64,000 nt of DNA from Neobacillus massiliamazoniensis (GTDB lineage Bacteria; Bacillota; Bacilli; Bacillales; Cytobacillaceae), in the NCBI RefSeq assembly GCF_001048695.1, contig NZ_CVRB01000002.1, forward strand, positions 965,421-1,029,420, given 5' to 3'. Under the pieces are notes generated by a model. The model was not told the DNA's origin. It worked only from the letters and a program-made list of their open reading frames with translations, and did not search any database. Shown in pieces: positions 42,585 to 52,448 of the stretch; the stretch's first letter is position 1, and each line of letters starts with the position of its first letter. The position numbers and the translations under genes were made by a program.

Positions 42585-44456
42585 ATGATGGAAAATGCAT
42601 GGATCATACCGCTTTTCCCGCTTTTATCGTTTTTGATCCTTCTTCTATTTGGGAAGCGGCTGAAGGAGGCGAGTGCGTATGTGGGGATTTTGCTTACGCT
42701 GGCCTCGCTTGTCTTTTCGATTTTGGTGTTGTTTGAACGGTTTACTTCACCATCGTACGGGGCGAACTTCGACTGGCTTACGATAGGAGATATTCATTTA
42801 ACAGCGGGCTTTGAAGTAAATCAATTAAATGCATTAATGCTGTTTATTGTCTCGCTCATCAGCTTCCTCGTTCATACCTATTCAAAAGGGTATATGCACG
42901 GGGATGAGCGGATTCCAGTTTTCTATGCTTATTTAGGACTATTTACATTTGGAATGCTTGGCTTAGTCATTTCGCCAAACCTTTTACAAACCTATGTTTT
43001 CTGGGAGATTGTCGGTCTCGGTTCCTTCCTCTTAATCGGGTTTTATTTTTACAAGGAAGAAGCGAAGGCTGCCGCGAAAAAAGCATTCATTATGACCCGG
43101 ATCGGGGATGTAGGCTTATTCATCGGCATGATCTTATTATTCTGGCAAACAAAGAGCTTTGATTACAGTGATATTTTTAAAGCAGTAGAGAGCGGCTCTA
43201 TATCGCCGTCGATGATTACCTTGACAGCAATCTTAATTTTTATTGGAGCTATCGGTAAATCAGGTCAGTTCCCGCTACATACATGGCTTCCGGATGCAAT
43301 GGAAGGTCCGACACCAGTTTCGGCTTTAATCCACGCCGCTACAATGGTTGTTGCCGGGGTATACTTGGTCGCTGCCTTATTCCCATTGTTCCTAGCCAGC
43401 AAAACCGCGCTCATGACCATCGCCGTTATCGGTGCGTTCACCGCCATTTTTGCAGCGAGTATCGGTCTTGTGCAAACAGATATTAAAAGAGTATTAGCAT
43501 ATTCCACCGTCAGCCAATTAGGTTACATGATGCTTGCCTTAGGTTCTGCCGGCTATGTTGCCGGAGTGTTCCACTTGATGACACACGCATTCTTCAAGGC
43601 ACTGTTGTTCCTTGCAGCCGGTTCTGTCATCCATGCGGTGCATACCCAGAACATCGAAGAAATGGGCGGCTTATGGAAAAAACTCAAGCTGACCGGCCCA
43701 CTCTTCTTAATTGGAACCTTAGCGATCAGCGGAGTTCCGCTCTTATCAGGTTTCTTCAGTAAGGACGAAATTTTAGCTGCAGCATGGGAAGGCGGACATC
43801 CGATCCTTTTCATCCTAGCGCTTATAGCCGCATTCTTTACGGCATTCTATATGTTCCGCTTGTTCTTCATGGTGTTCACCGGTGAAGCCCGCAGCGACAT
43901 TTCAAAAGCGCACGAATCACCATCTGTGATGACATTTCCGATGATCATTCTCGGTGTGTTAGCGATTTTCGCAGGTTATGTCAATACACCATGGTTTGGA
44001 AACTTCCTTGGCGACTGGCTCGTTGCCGGCAATCCAATCCTTGCCGCCAACAACCATGAAGCAAGCCCAATCTGGATCATGATTCTCGCAACCGTTGTTT
44101 CCTTGGGTGGGATTTACCTTGCATGGCTGATTTACGGCAAACGTTCCATCGCCCGTAACTGGCTCGGCAGCACAGGTGAAAAATTGCACACGGTTTTACT
44201 GAACAAATATTATATCGACGAATTCTATCAAATGACGGTCGTGGCGATCGCGTCAGGTATCAGCTACTTCTTACAGTTCATTGACACCTTCCTAGTCCAA
44301 GGACTCGTCAATGGCGTAACCGGTATCGTTCAAGGTCTTGGAAAAATCGGCTCAAAAATGCAATCCGGACAGGTGCAAACCTACGGAGCCGTTGCCTTCA
44401 TCGGCCTGGCACTACTCGCCATCGTCTTCGCGTTAACAGGGGGGTACTTAAAATGA
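42585..44456 (+). CDS. nuoL: NADH-quinone oxidoreductase subunit L
   Basis: Distal antiporter-like proton pump subunit, 623 residues with about 16 helices including the lateral helix at the C-terminus. WEIVGLGSFLLIGFYF holds the key glutamate; lysine/histidine channel residues are in GKSGQFPLHTWLPDAMEGPTP region and LMTHAFFKALLFLAAG. ATG at 42585 follows AGGGGATAG; an open extension upstream would translate the intergenic 13-mer repeats and is rejected. Confidence 0.95.
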   Translation: MMENAWIIPLFPLLSFLILLLFGKRLKEASAYVGILLTLASLVFSILVLFERFTSPSYGANFDWLTIGDIHLTAGFEVNQLNALMLFIVSLISFLVHTYSKGYMHGDERIPVFYAYLGLFTFGMLGLVISPNLLQTYVFWEIVGLGSFLLIGFYFYKEEAKAAAKKAFIMTRIGDVGLFIGMILLFWQTKSFDYSDIFKAVESGSISPSMITLTAILIFIGAIGKSGQFPLHTWLPDAMEGPTPVSALIHAATMVVAGVYLVAALFPLFLASKTALMTIAVIGAFTAIFAASIGLVQTDIKRVLAYSTVSQLGYMMLALGSAGYVAGVFHLMTHAFFKALLFLAAGSVIHAVHTQNIEEMGGLWKKLKLTGPLFLIGTLAISGVPLLSGFFSKDEILAAAWEGGHPILFILALIAAFFTAFYMFRLFFMVFTGEARSDISKAHESPSVMTFPMIILGVLAIFAGYVNTPWFGNFLGDWLVAGNPILAANNHEASPIWIMILATVVSLGGIYLAWLIYGKRSIARNWLGSTGEKLHTVLLNKYYIDEFYQMTVVAIASGISYFLQFIDTFLVQGLVNGVTGIVQGLGKIGSKMQSGQVQTYGAVAFIGLALLAIVFALTGGYLK

Positions 44457-45961
44457 ATTTACATTCTGTTCTGACACTCCTAGTATTCTCCCCACTGCTA
44501 GGAATGGTTGTTTTAGCATTTATGCCGAAAAGCCAGGAAAAATCAATCAAACTGGTTGGCTTTTTAGCGACGCTGCCTTCCTTGGCCCTTGCTCTTGCCG
44601 CTTACTTTCATTTTCAAGCCGGCAAAAGCTTAAGCGCTTTTTCAGTCGACAAAGCTTGGATTCAATTCCAAGGAATTTATGGGGCGCCAAAGCCATTATT
44701 CTCAGTTAATTATGAGCTTGCTTTAAACGGCTTTACGCTGCTCCTCGTTGTACTTACAGCGGTTGTAGCGACCTTAGCTTCCATTGCATCGATCAATATT
44801 AAAAAAGAATGGAAAGGCTATTTTATGCTGTTCCTTCTTTTAGAAGTGGGCATGCTCGGCGTCTTTACCGCACAAAACTTAATTTTATTCTTTATCTTCT
44901 TTGAAGTAACGTTAATCCCAACCTTCTTCCTCATCGGGAAGTGGGGCTATTTTGAAAAAGAAAAAGCAGCCTTTAGCTTTTTAATCTATAACGGTTTAGG
45001 CTCAGCAATTCTCTTAATCGTCATCATGGTTCTTTTTGCAAAAACAGGAACTACGAATATCGACCAATTACAGCATATTGTGAATGCTCAAGGCGGCCCG
45101 GTTACGGATGCTACCAAGCTCGGTTTATTCATCGCTCTATTGATCGCTTTCGGCGTCAAGCTGCCAATTTTTCCATTGCACAGCTGGATGCTGAAGGTAC
45201 ACGTGCAAGCACCGCCATCGGTCGTTATGATTCACTCTGGTATTCTTTTAAAAATTGGTGCCTACGGTTTAATCCGATTTGGAATGGGAATTTTCCCGCA
45301 TCAGTTTGAACAATTAGCCGGTCTGATCGCCGTCTTAGGCGTTATCAACCTATTGTACGGTGCTTTCTTAGCGTTCATACAAAACGATTTCAAAATGGTG
45401 CTCGCGTACTCCTCAATTTCCCACATGGGAATCGTATTGATTGGACTCGCCGCCATGAATGCATCTGGAATCCAGGGGGCCATTTTCCAAGTGGTTTCGC
45501 ACGGTTTAATTTCAGCGCTGTTGTTCTTCTTAGTTGGCGTCCTTTACGAGCGCACCGATACATCGCTTCTAGACAATCTCGGCGGAATGGCAAAAGGCAT
45601 GCCACTTGCCGCAGGTTTCTTACTAGCAGGCGGTTTAGCATCGCTTGGCTTACCAGGTATGTCCGGCTTCGTCAGTGAATTTATGGCCTTCCTCGGACTA
45701 TTTGAAACAATGCCGTGGATTGCTGCCGTTGGTACGATCGGAATCATTATGACAGCTGTCTATTTACTACGTGCCGTCCTTAACATTACTTACGGCCAAG
45801 CACACCGCGAATTCAGCGGCGTCGTTGATTTAAAAGGTGTGGAATTCGTACCTGTGGTAGTTTTGATGCTTCTAATCGTCTTAATCGGCGTCTACCCAAG
45901 TATTTTAAGCGCACCGCTGCAAAGTACAATACAAACGATTTTTCCAGGGATAGGGGGGTGA
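44453..45961 (+). CDS. nuoM: NADH-quinone oxidoreductase subunit M
   Basis: Antiporter-like proton pump subunit, 502 residues. FFEVTLIPTFFLIGKWG carries the conserved glutamate; GVKLPIFPLHSWMLKVH the broken helix 7; SHGLISALLFFLVGVLYER helix 12. ATGA overlap with nuoL. Confidence 0.96.
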   Translation: MNLHSVLTLLVFSPLLGMVVLAFMPKSQEKSIKLVGFLATLPSLALALAAYFHFQAGKSLSAFSVDKAWIQFQGIYGAPKPLFSVNYELALNGFTLLLVVLTAVVATLASIASINIKKEWKGYFMLFLLLEVGMLGVFTAQNLILFFIFFEVTLIPTFFLIGKWGYFEKEKAAFSFLIYNGLGSAILLIVIMVLFAKTGTTNIDQLQHIVNAQGGPVTDATKLGLFIALLIAFGVKLPIFPLHSWMLKVHVQAPPSVVMIHSGILLKIGAYGLIRFGMGIFPHQFEQLAGLIAVLGVINLLYGAFLAFIQNDFKMVLAYSSISHMGIVLIGLAAMNASGIQGAIFQVVSHGLISALLFFLVGVLYERTDTSLLDNLGGMAKGMPLAAGFLLAGGLASLGLPGMSGFVSEFMAFLGLFETMPWIAAVGTIGIIMTAVYLLRAVLNITYGQAHREFSGVVDLKGVEFVPVVVLMLLIVLIGVYPSILSAPLQSTIQTIFPGIGG

Positions 45962-45965
45962 TGAA

Positions 45966-47474
45966 TTGAAAACATTAAGCCAATTCAACTGGAGCATAAT
46001 GACACCGGAATTCATCATCCTTGGTGTTGCCGCAGTTCTTGTCGTATTAGATTTATTTATGCCAAAAAAACAAGACCGAAAAATCTTAGGCTGGATTGCC
46101 ATTGCTGGTATTTTCGCAGCGATCATCTCGCTTGCTGGTCTCGTTGATTTACATGTCACATCGATTTTGGATGACACTTTCCGGCTCGATGGTTTTGCCA
46201 AAGCCTTTAAATTCCTCCTTCTTGGTGGTGGGCTATTGGTTATGTTCTTAGCAATCAGCTATGAACCGAAGGATGGAGTGGAAGAATATCACGGCGAGTT
46301 TTTCTACCTATTTTTAGCAGCGTTGCTCGGAGCGATGGTTATGACCTCAAGCGGCGATCTTATCACGCTGTTTGTCGGCCTCGAATTGTTATCGATAACT
46401 TCTTATATTTTAGTAGGAATTCGCAAGCATCATTTGCAATCAAATGAATCGGCTATGAAATACGTCATCAACGGCGGTATTGCAACAGCCATTACGTTGT
46501 TCGGAATGAGTTATGTGTACGGCTTAACCGGCTCAACGAACCTGGTTACGATTGCGACAAAGCTGCAATCATTAGCCGATCCTCACATAGCTTACTTGCT
46601 GGGCCTTGCTTTCTTAATGATTTTGGTTGGCTTATCCTTCAAGCTCGCTGCTGCTCCGTTCCATATGTGGGCACCAGACGTGTACCAAGGTGCACCAACA
46701 CCTGTCACTGCGTTCTTAAGCGTTGTATCGAAGACAGCAGGCTTTGTGATTATCATCCGAATTTTATTATCCATATTCGGAGTTGCCGCCTCTAATGGCC
46801 CTGGCTCTGCACCAATTTTATTAAATATGCAGAACTACATCTCATTCGTTGCCGCAGCAACAATGATAATCGGAAACGTTGTCGCCCTAAGACAAACGGA
46901 TATTAAAAGAATGTTTGCATACTCAAGTATTGCGCACGCAGGATACGTTCTCGTGGCCTTTGCATCGATGAGCTCGAACTTGTTCTATTCGGTCTGGTTC
47001 TACCTGCTCGCGTATTTGTTCATGAATCTTGGCGCTTTTGCCGTTATCCAGCTAGTATCGGAAAAAACAGGTTCTACCAAGATCAGCGAATATGCCGGCC
47101 TATATCGCCGCTCACCGGTCCTTGCCGTCGCCATGGGAATCTTACTAATTTCCTTAGCAGGCTTCCCAGGAACAGCCGGTTTTATCGGAAAACTGAACAT
47201 CTTTATCGGTACATTTGTCGGTGTACCACATTATGTGCTGGCGTCAGTCATGATTGCCACCACCGTCGTCTCCTATTTCTACTATTTCGGGGTCATGACG
47301 CAAATGTTCTTCCGTCCGGCAAAAGACGATAGCAAATTCGGCAACATTCCATTCGGCATTCTCGTCGTCTTGATTGTGGCCGTCGCAGCATCCGTCCTGT
47401 TCGGACTTGCACCAAATATTGCATCAAACTTCCTGGTAAATCACTTCAGCGATTTTCAGGACTTCCTACAATAA
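45966..47474 (+). CDS. nuoN: NADH-quinone oxidoreductase subunit N
   Basis: Third antiporter-like subunit, 502 residues. VGLELLSITSYILVGIRK carries the glutamate; LAAAPFHMWAPDVYQGAPTP the channel lysine/histidine region. A TTG start at 45966 is used: GGGGGGTGA ends five bases before it and the ATG at 45961 is out of frame. Last gene of the operon; no nuoE, nuoF or nuoG follows. Confidence 0.95.
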   Translation: MKTLSQFNWSIMTPEFIILGVAAVLVVLDLFMPKKQDRKILGWIAIAGIFAAIISLAGLVDLHVTSILDDTFRLDGFAKAFKFLLLGGGLLVMFLAISYEPKDGVEEYHGEFFYLFLAALLGAMVMTSSGDLITLFVGLELLSITSYILVGIRKHHLQSNESAMKYVINGGIATAITLFGMSYVYGLTGSTNLVTIATKLQSLADPHIAYLLGLAFLMILVGLSFKLAAAPFHMWAPDVYQGAPTPVTAFLSVVSKTAGFVIIIRILLSIFGVAASNGPGSAPILLNMQNYISFVAAATMIIGNVVALRQTDIKRMFAYSSIAHAGYVLVAFASMSSNLFYSVWFYLLAYLFMNLGAFAVIQLVSEKTGSTKISEYAGLYRRSPVLAVAMGILLISLAGFPGTAGFIGKLNIFIGTFVGVPHYVLASVMIATTVVSYFYYFGVMTQMFFRPAKDDSKFGNIPFGILVVLIVAVAASVLFGLAPNIASNFLVNHFSDFQDFLQ

Positions 47475-47503
47475 AGAAGGGGCACATGCCTCTTCTTTTT
47501 TTT
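47475..47503 (+). terminator. nuo operon terminator
   Basis: AGAAGGGGCA and TGCCTCTTCT around a short loop, then TTTTTTTT, directly after the nuoN stop. Confidence 0.88.
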
Positions 47504-47554
47504 GCGGTTTGTGGGTACGTAAATCCATTTTTGTGATCTGAATCATGCTTTTTC

Positions 47555-48085
47555 TAATTTTTCGGGCACCTAGTTTCCGGAAAAATTGAATTTTGCCTGA
47601 CTTCGGGAATGTAGAAGGTGTCTACGTGGATGAATTTTTGTTTTCAACCGCTTTTCGTGAACGTAGAAGATGTCTACATGGATGAATTTCTGTTTTTAAC
47701 CGCTATTCGTATACGTAGAAGGTGTCTACGTGGATGAATTTCTGTTTCCAACTGCTATTCGTGAACGTAGAGTGCGTCTACGTAAACGATTTCCTGTTTT
47801 CAACCGCTTTTTGTGAACGTAGAAGGTGTCTACGTGAACGAAATCTTATTTCCAACAGCTATTCATGAACATAGAAGGCTTCTAGTTTCCCGAAAAAAAG
47901 AATTTTGCATGATTTCGGAAATGTAGAGGACGTCTAGTTTCCCAAAAATAGAAATTTTGCCTGACTTCAGGAATGTAGAGGGCCTCTAGTTTCCCGAAAA
48001 AGGAATCTTGCCTGATTTCGGGAATGTAAAAGAGCTCTAGTTCACTAAAAAAGAATTTTTCCTGATTTCAGGAATGGTGACCAAA
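47555..48085 (-). repeat. 52-bp tandem repeat, family B, locus 2
   Basis: GTAG (or ATAG/GTAA) anchors at 47611, 47663, 47715, 47767, 47819, 47871, 47923, 47975 and 48026: eight steps, seven of 52 and one of 51. Direction is opposite to locus 1. The first six units contain AGGTGTCTACGT; later ones replace it with CTAGTTTCCCGAAAA while keeping the register. Confidence 0.9.
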
Positions 48086-48246
48086 TTTTCTACCTTATCA
48101 CTGTTTACGGTTACCAAGAGCCCTCTTTTGCGGTTTGTGGTCAAGAAAATCCATTTATGTGCCCGCCCTTCCTCTAATTTACGGATTTAAGTCACATAAA
48201 GAGTATTTTAGGTAGACAACAAAGTTAATTCGTAAACTTCGTTAAG

Positions 48247-48340
48247 CGGATATGTCCAGCTGTCGCGCCTAGAAAACGAGCACCTTCCGCTTTTCTTATT
48301 GTCAAGCTCCAGTGCCTAGCCCCAGGAGTTCTTGCTCTTG
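48247..48340 (-). repeat. Dispersed repeat fragments
   Basis: GTCCAGCTGTCGCGCCTAGA, CCTTCCGCTTTTCTTATTGT and CAAGCTCCAGTGCCTAGCCC are pieces of the element seen in full at 7341-7500. 48086-48246 holds nothing recognised. Confidence 0.5.
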
Positions 48341-48534
48341 CTCTTGCTACTCCCAAGCAAAGGCAAAATGCATCTTCATTTTTGAAGCGTCTTATGTCTT
48401 TAGGGGCAGCCCATTTATTACGATTTTCTTTGTATTCGCAATTTTACAAAAATATTCCAAAACGAAACTTTTCCCCTTTTCATGCGTCTGTATGATAGAA
48501 TGGTACTCGGTATGAATTTTGGAGGTACTAATGG

Positions 48535-48789
48535 ATGAAAGATCTTGGACAAATAGCGTTGATTAGCATAATGTCCCATTTAGTGTTTATTGCACTTTCG
48601 TGGTGGGCACTGCAAGCCATTCAGCTAGAAAAACTGCTTAGGCCTAATCATGTATTTCAAGCACGATTACTTTACATATTATTGGCCATTTTTATCGGAT
48701 CTTCTGTTAGCAACTTTTTCCTAGATTATCTTCAATGGTCAAAGCAACTGCCATATTTGCTACAAATTATTTTTTTGGAAAAAATTTAG
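48535..48789 (+). CDS. ywzB: DUF1146 family membrane protein YwzB
   Basis: 84 residues, two membrane helices (IMSHLVFIALSWWALQAI and LLYILLAIFIGSSVSNFFLDYL), the latter the DUF1146 signature. Function unknown. GGAGGTACTAATGG precedes the ATG; the closer ATG at 48531 is out of frame. Position before ywmB and murAA is as in B. subtilis. Confidence 0.9.
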   Translation: MKDLGQIALISIMSHLVFIALSWWALQAIQLEKLLRPNHVFQARLLYILLAIFIGSSVSNFFLDYLQWSKQLPYLLQIIFLEKI

Positions 48790-48967
48790 TCTATTGTACA
48801 TGTTCCATTTTGCCGAAAATTTGATACAATCAACTTTGTGTGAAAAAAATACTTTATTGCATTAAAGCTCGGAACGTTCTTACATAGGGATTGTCAAAAA
48901 GTGACGACATTTCCCAAGTATGCTCTTTCCTACATTGGAAACAATGTTAGTAAGGGGGAGAGCAGAT

Positions 48968-49726
48968 ATGAGAGAGAAAAGCCGGCATTTATTACCTACG
49001 ATTATAATCATTAGTATTATTTTGGTTGTAATGATGGGGCATCAGACAACCACCGAAGCTGATAGCGGAATCGATTTATTAAAAATCGGATCCATTTTTC
49101 AAAAAGAAAAAATCACGCAGAGTGAATGGTCATTGTATGCTCGGGAGTATTTGGTTGATCTAAAAAGTGAGGCAGAACTACAGCAATATGCGAAGGAGCT
49201 TCAGCAAAAGTTCCCCCAGTGGAATTGGATCGTATCTAACTCCAGCCAAAAATGGGAAGTAACTGCAGTATCTCCATCACCTAAACACCACCAAGAAATG
49301 CTTCAAATTATGACAACCCACACAAAACAACCAAGCAGTGCGTATATAGTGTATAGGGTAAGCGGAAAAGAATGGAATAAATCTGCAGAAGCCTTTTTCA
49401 CTACAGGTTCATTTAAAAAAAGACTAACTGACATTTTTCGCGGAAAACCGACACTTTTTGCTTGTATGAAGGGCGAAGTCAGTGGTAGAATTGATACGGT
49501 TTTACCAAAAACAGTATCGCATTTACTTTCAGTTTTTCATGCGAAAAAAATCGAAGCGTTAGAAGAGGATACGTTCATGTCTGTATCGGCGTTTTCGCCA
49601 ATGTTTACCAACTCAATTGAAGAAACACATGATCACATGAATTTGCAAATTGGTATACGCTCCGAAGGATTGGGCGCCAAGACTACCATCGTAGTTGGCA
49701 CACCAATCATTACGATTGAATATTAA
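48968..49726 (+). CDS. ywmB: YwmB family protein
   Basis: 252 residues with an N-terminal signal or anchor ([17 protein letters not shown]), then an extracytoplasmic domain of the YwmB (DUF1779, TATA-box-binding-like fold) family. The recognisable parts are [17 protein letters not shown] and the conserved end with [19 protein letters not shown]. Role unknown. ATG at 48968 follows AGGGGGAGAG. Ends 32 bases before murAA. Confidence 0.85.
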   Translation: MREKSRHLLPTIIIISIILVVMMGHQTTTEADSGIDLLKIGSIFQKEKITQSEWSLYAREYLVDLKSEAELQQYAKELQQKFPQWNWIVSNSSQKWEVTAVSPSPKHHQEMLQIMTTHTKQPSSAYIVYRVSGKEWNKSAEAFFTTGSFKKRLTDIFRGKPTLFACMKGEVSGRIDTVLPKTVSHLLSVFHAKKIEALEEDTFMSVSAFSPMFTNSIEETHDHMNLQIGIRSEGLGAKTTIVVGTPIITIEY

Positions 49727-49758
49727 TATAGAGAAAATGGACGCGGAGGGGAATACTC

Positions 49759-51066
49759 TTGGAAAAGATCATCGTCCGCGGCGGAAAAAGGCTTTACGGA
49801 ACGGTTAAAGTGGAAGGTGCAAAAAATGCTGTTCTGCCTGTTATCGCTGCCACATTATTAGCAAGTGATGGAAAAAGTGTAATTCGTGATGTACCTACAC
49901 TCTCCGATGTATACACAATCAATGAAGTTTTACGGAATTTAAACGCTCAAGTAGTATTTGAAAATAATACAGTTGTCGTCGATGCATCTAGAGAGTTAAA
50001 AGATGAAGCGCCGTTCGAATACGTTCGAAAAATGCGGGCATCTGTCCTTGTTATGGGCTCATTACTTGCACGCAATGGTCGAGCACGGGTTGCTTTGCCG
50101 GGTGGATGTGCCATCGGTTCCCGCCCTATCGACCAGCACCTCAAAGGCTTCGAAGCAATGGGTGCACATGTTAAAGTAGGAAACGGCTTTATTGAAGCCG
50201 AGGTAAATGGCCGCTTAAAAGGAGCAAAAATTTACTTAGACTTCCCAAGTGTTGGGGCAACAGAAAACATTATGATGGCGGCAACCCTTGCACAGGGAAC
50301 GACCATCCTTGAAAATGTTGCAAAAGAACCAGAAATTGTGGATCTTGCTAACTTTTTAAATAAAATGGGTGCAAACGTACGTGGAGCTGGTACTGGCACT
50401 ATAAGAATTGAAGGCGTGGATGTAATGTTTGGCGCCGACCATAACATCATTCCTGACCGCATCGAAGCAGGTACCTTTATGGTTGCCGCCGCGATCACAG
50501 GTGGAAATGTCCTTATCAAAGGGGCTGTTCCTGAACACATTTCATCCTTGATTGCCAAAATGGAAGAAATGGGTGTTATCATTTTTGAAGAAGAGGATGG
50601 AATTCGTGTAATTGGACCAGACCATTTACGTGCTGTCGACATCAAAACGATGCCGCACCCAGGATTCCCGACCGACATGCAATCGCAAATGATGGCATTA
50701 TTACTTCGTGCAGAAGGTACTTCGATGATTACGGAAACGGTTTTCGAAAACCGTTTTATGCATGTCGAGGAATTTCGCCGCATGAATGCTGACATCAAAA
50801 TCGAGGGTCGTTCTGTTATTTTAAATGGCCTCTCCAATCTTCAAGGTGCTGAAGTATCCGCAACCGATCTTCGCGCAGCTGCAGCCTTGATTCTCACTGG
50901 ATTGGTGGCAGACGGCATCACACGTGTCACAGAACTAAAACACCTAGACCGTGGCTACGTTCGCTTCCATGAAAAGCTAGCATCCCTCGGTGCCGACATC
51001 GAGCGTGTCAAAGAGGATGTAGAAACCTTCGTAATCGAAAACTATGTTTCCGATATGAACGCCTGA
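49759..51066 (+). CDS. murAA: UDP-N-acetylglucosamine 1-carboxyvinyltransferase, main paralogue
   Basis: 435 residues, same reaction as the murAB product at 8380. Catalytic cysteine in [34 protein letters not shown] at the N-terminus. The context ywzB-ywmB-murAA-spoIID identifies it as the essential housekeeping paralogue of B. subtilis. A TTG start (49759) follows CGGAGGGG. Its long C-terminal tail ([17 protein letters not shown]) is absent from MurAB. Confidence 0.95.
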   Translation: MEKIIVRGGKRLYGTVKVEGAKNAVLPVIAATLLASDGKSVIRDVPTLSDVYTINEVLRNLNAQVVFENNTVVVDASRELKDEAPFEYVRKMRASVLVMGSLLARNGRARVALPGGCAIGSRPIDQHLKGFEAMGAHVKVGNGFIEAEVNGRLKGAKIYLDFPSVGATENIMMAATLAQGTTILENVAKEPEIVDLANFLNKMGANVRGAGTGTIRIEGVDVMFGADHNIIPDRIEAGTFMVAAAITGGNVLIKGAVPEHISSLIAKMEEMGVIIFEEEDGIRVIGPDHLRAVDIKTMPHPGFPTDMQSQMMALLLRAEGTSMITETVFENRFMHVEEFRRMNADIKIEGRSVILNGLSNLQGAEVSATDLRAAAALILTGLVADGITRVTELKHLDRGYVRFHEKLASLGADIERVKEDVETFVIENYVSDMNA

Positions 51067-51127
51067 CCAAGTTGGCAAGAGAGTTTCTAGTAAGAACATA
51101 ACCTAGAATAAAATTCAAAACAGAATG

Positions 51128-51180
51128 AGCCGAAGAATTCAGCTGTCTGATATCCGACAACTGAATTCTTCGGCTTTAAG
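51128..51180 (+). terminator. murAA terminator
   Basis: AGCCGAAGAATTCAG and CTGAATTCTTCGGCT, a perfect 15-bp stem, then TTTAAGTTTGTTT. Confidence 0.8.
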
Positions 51181-51188
51181 TTTGTTTG

Positions 51189-51231
51189 GGTGTCAGACAC
51201 CTAGTTGACATAACTACTGGTGTCAGGCACC
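51189..51231 (+). repeat. Two GGTGTCAGGCACC repeats
   Basis: GGTGTCAGACACC at 51189 and GGTGTCAGGCACC at 51219, same direction, 30 bases apart as in the nuoH-nuoI pair. Confidence 0.7.
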
Positions 51232-51249
51232 GCTTGCCTAAATTTTTTG

Positions 51250-51278
51250 TCATAAATGCTTTTTAGCCTCCATATGAT
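51250..51278 (+). promoter_or_regulatory. Candidate sigma-E promoter of spoIID
   Basis: TCATAAA (51250-51256), 14-bp spacer, CATATGAT (51271-51278). This matches the sigma-E pattern (TCATATT-like -35, CATACAAT-like -10) with the right spacing, 51 bases before spoIID, a known sigma-E gene in B. subtilis. Confidence 0.65.
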
Positions 51279-51329
51279 GAATTGAACAGCGAGAGTCGGC
51301 TGTGAAAACTTCAAACTGGAGGCATCTAC

Positions 51330-52352
51330 ATGAAAAAATTCAAACCAATCTTCGTACTAGTGTCTTTCCTCATTGCCATTACGTTAATTATTCCTGCCAT
51401 TCTTGTCGTTCCTTTTATGGACGGAAAAGCGAGTGGAAAATTAGGTGTAGACCTATCAAAACCCCCCGCCAAAGAAACGGCGGCCCCATCTGCAGACGCT
51501 GCAGTCACAGTTTCCGTTTACCGATCTTCCAAAGGGAAAATTGAAAATGTTCAACTTGAAGATTATCTCGTTGGGGTTGTTGCCGCTGAAATGCCCGCTG
51601 ATTTTAACGAAGAGGCGCTCAAGGCACAGGCCCTTACGGCGAGAACCTATATTGTAAAAAAAATGTTGAGCAAGGATACAACAGGAGTCCCAAAAGGTGC
51701 ACAAGTAACTGACACAACCATGAACCAGGCTTACGAGAGTGATGATAAACAAAGGGCAGATTGGAAGGCAGATTATAGCTGGAAGCATAAAAAAATTCTC
51801 GATGCTGTCAGAGCAACTAGCGGACAAATTTTAACTTACAAAGGCGAGGCAATCGACGCGACTTTCTTTTCTACTAGCAACGGCTACACCGAAAACTCAG
51901 AGGACTACTGGCAGAGCTCCATTCCATATTTACGAAGTGTACCAAGCCCCTGGGACAAAAACTCCCCAAAGTTTAATTCGAAGCAGGAGTTCACCGTTAG
52001 TGACTTTGAAGCGAAATTAGGCGTGAAACTTGATAAGGATATTGGAAATATTACCGGCCTAACTGCCGGAAAGCGGGTTGCAAAAGTAAATTTTAACGGA
52101 AAAATTTTAACCGGAAAAGACATCCGCGATAAACTCGATTTACGATCCGCTGACTTCAAGTGGGAGCGAAAAGGAAATAACATCATTGTTACCACCAAAG
52201 GCTTCGGCCACGGCGTCGGCATGAGCCAATACGGCGCTAACGGAATGGCCGATGAAGGAAAAAACTACAAGGACATTGTGAAATATTACTACCAGGGCGT
52301 CGAAGTCACCTCCGCAGAAAATCTCTTTGCAACCATTACCGCACAGAAATAG
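51330..52352 (+). CDS. spoIID: Stage II sporulation protein D, peptidoglycan lytic transglycosylase
   Basis: Mother-cell membrane enzyme that cleaves stripped glycan strands during engulfment, working with SpoIIM and SpoIIP. 340 residues with an N-terminal membrane anchor (IFVLVSFLIAITLIIPAILV). The catalytic glutamate is in VGVVAAEMPADF (about residue 88); further conserved blocks are EALKAQALTARTY, DATFFSTSNGYTENSEDYW and GFGHGVGMSQYGANGMA. TGGAGGCATC precedes the ATG. Confidence 0.97.
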   Translation: MKKFKPIFVLVSFLIAITLIIPAILVVPFMDGKASGKLGVDLSKPPAKETAAPSADAAVTVSVYRSSKGKIENVQLEDYLVGVVAAEMPADFNEEALKAQALTARTYIVKKMLSKDTTGVPKGAQVTDTTMNQAYESDDKQRADWKADYSWKHKKILDAVRATSGQILTYKGEAIDATFFSTSNGYTENSEDYWQSSIPYLRSVPSPWDKNSPKFNSKQEFTVSDFEAKLGVKLDKDIGNITGLTAGKRVAKVNFNGKILTGKDIRDKLDLRSADFKWERKGNNIIVTTKGFGHGVGMSQYGANGMADEGKNYKDIVKYYYQGVEVTSAENLFATITAQK

Positions 52353-52357
52353 AGTGA

Positions 52358-52382
52358 AAGGTCAGGAAACTGGCCTTTTTGT
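52358..52382 (+). terminator. spoIID terminator
   Basis: AAGGTCA and TGGCCTT pair around GGAAAC (one G-U), followed by TTTTTG. Confidence 0.65.
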
Positions 52383-52448
52383 TTGTTTTGGAGGGGGCCT
52401 CGGGGGAGGGACGGTGGTACAGGTGATTTGGAAAGTCTATTGAGAGAA

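Noticed and set aside
48312..48515. 67-codon frame before ywzB
   Set aside because: It begins within a dispersed repeat, lacks a ribosome-binding site and shows no conserved features.
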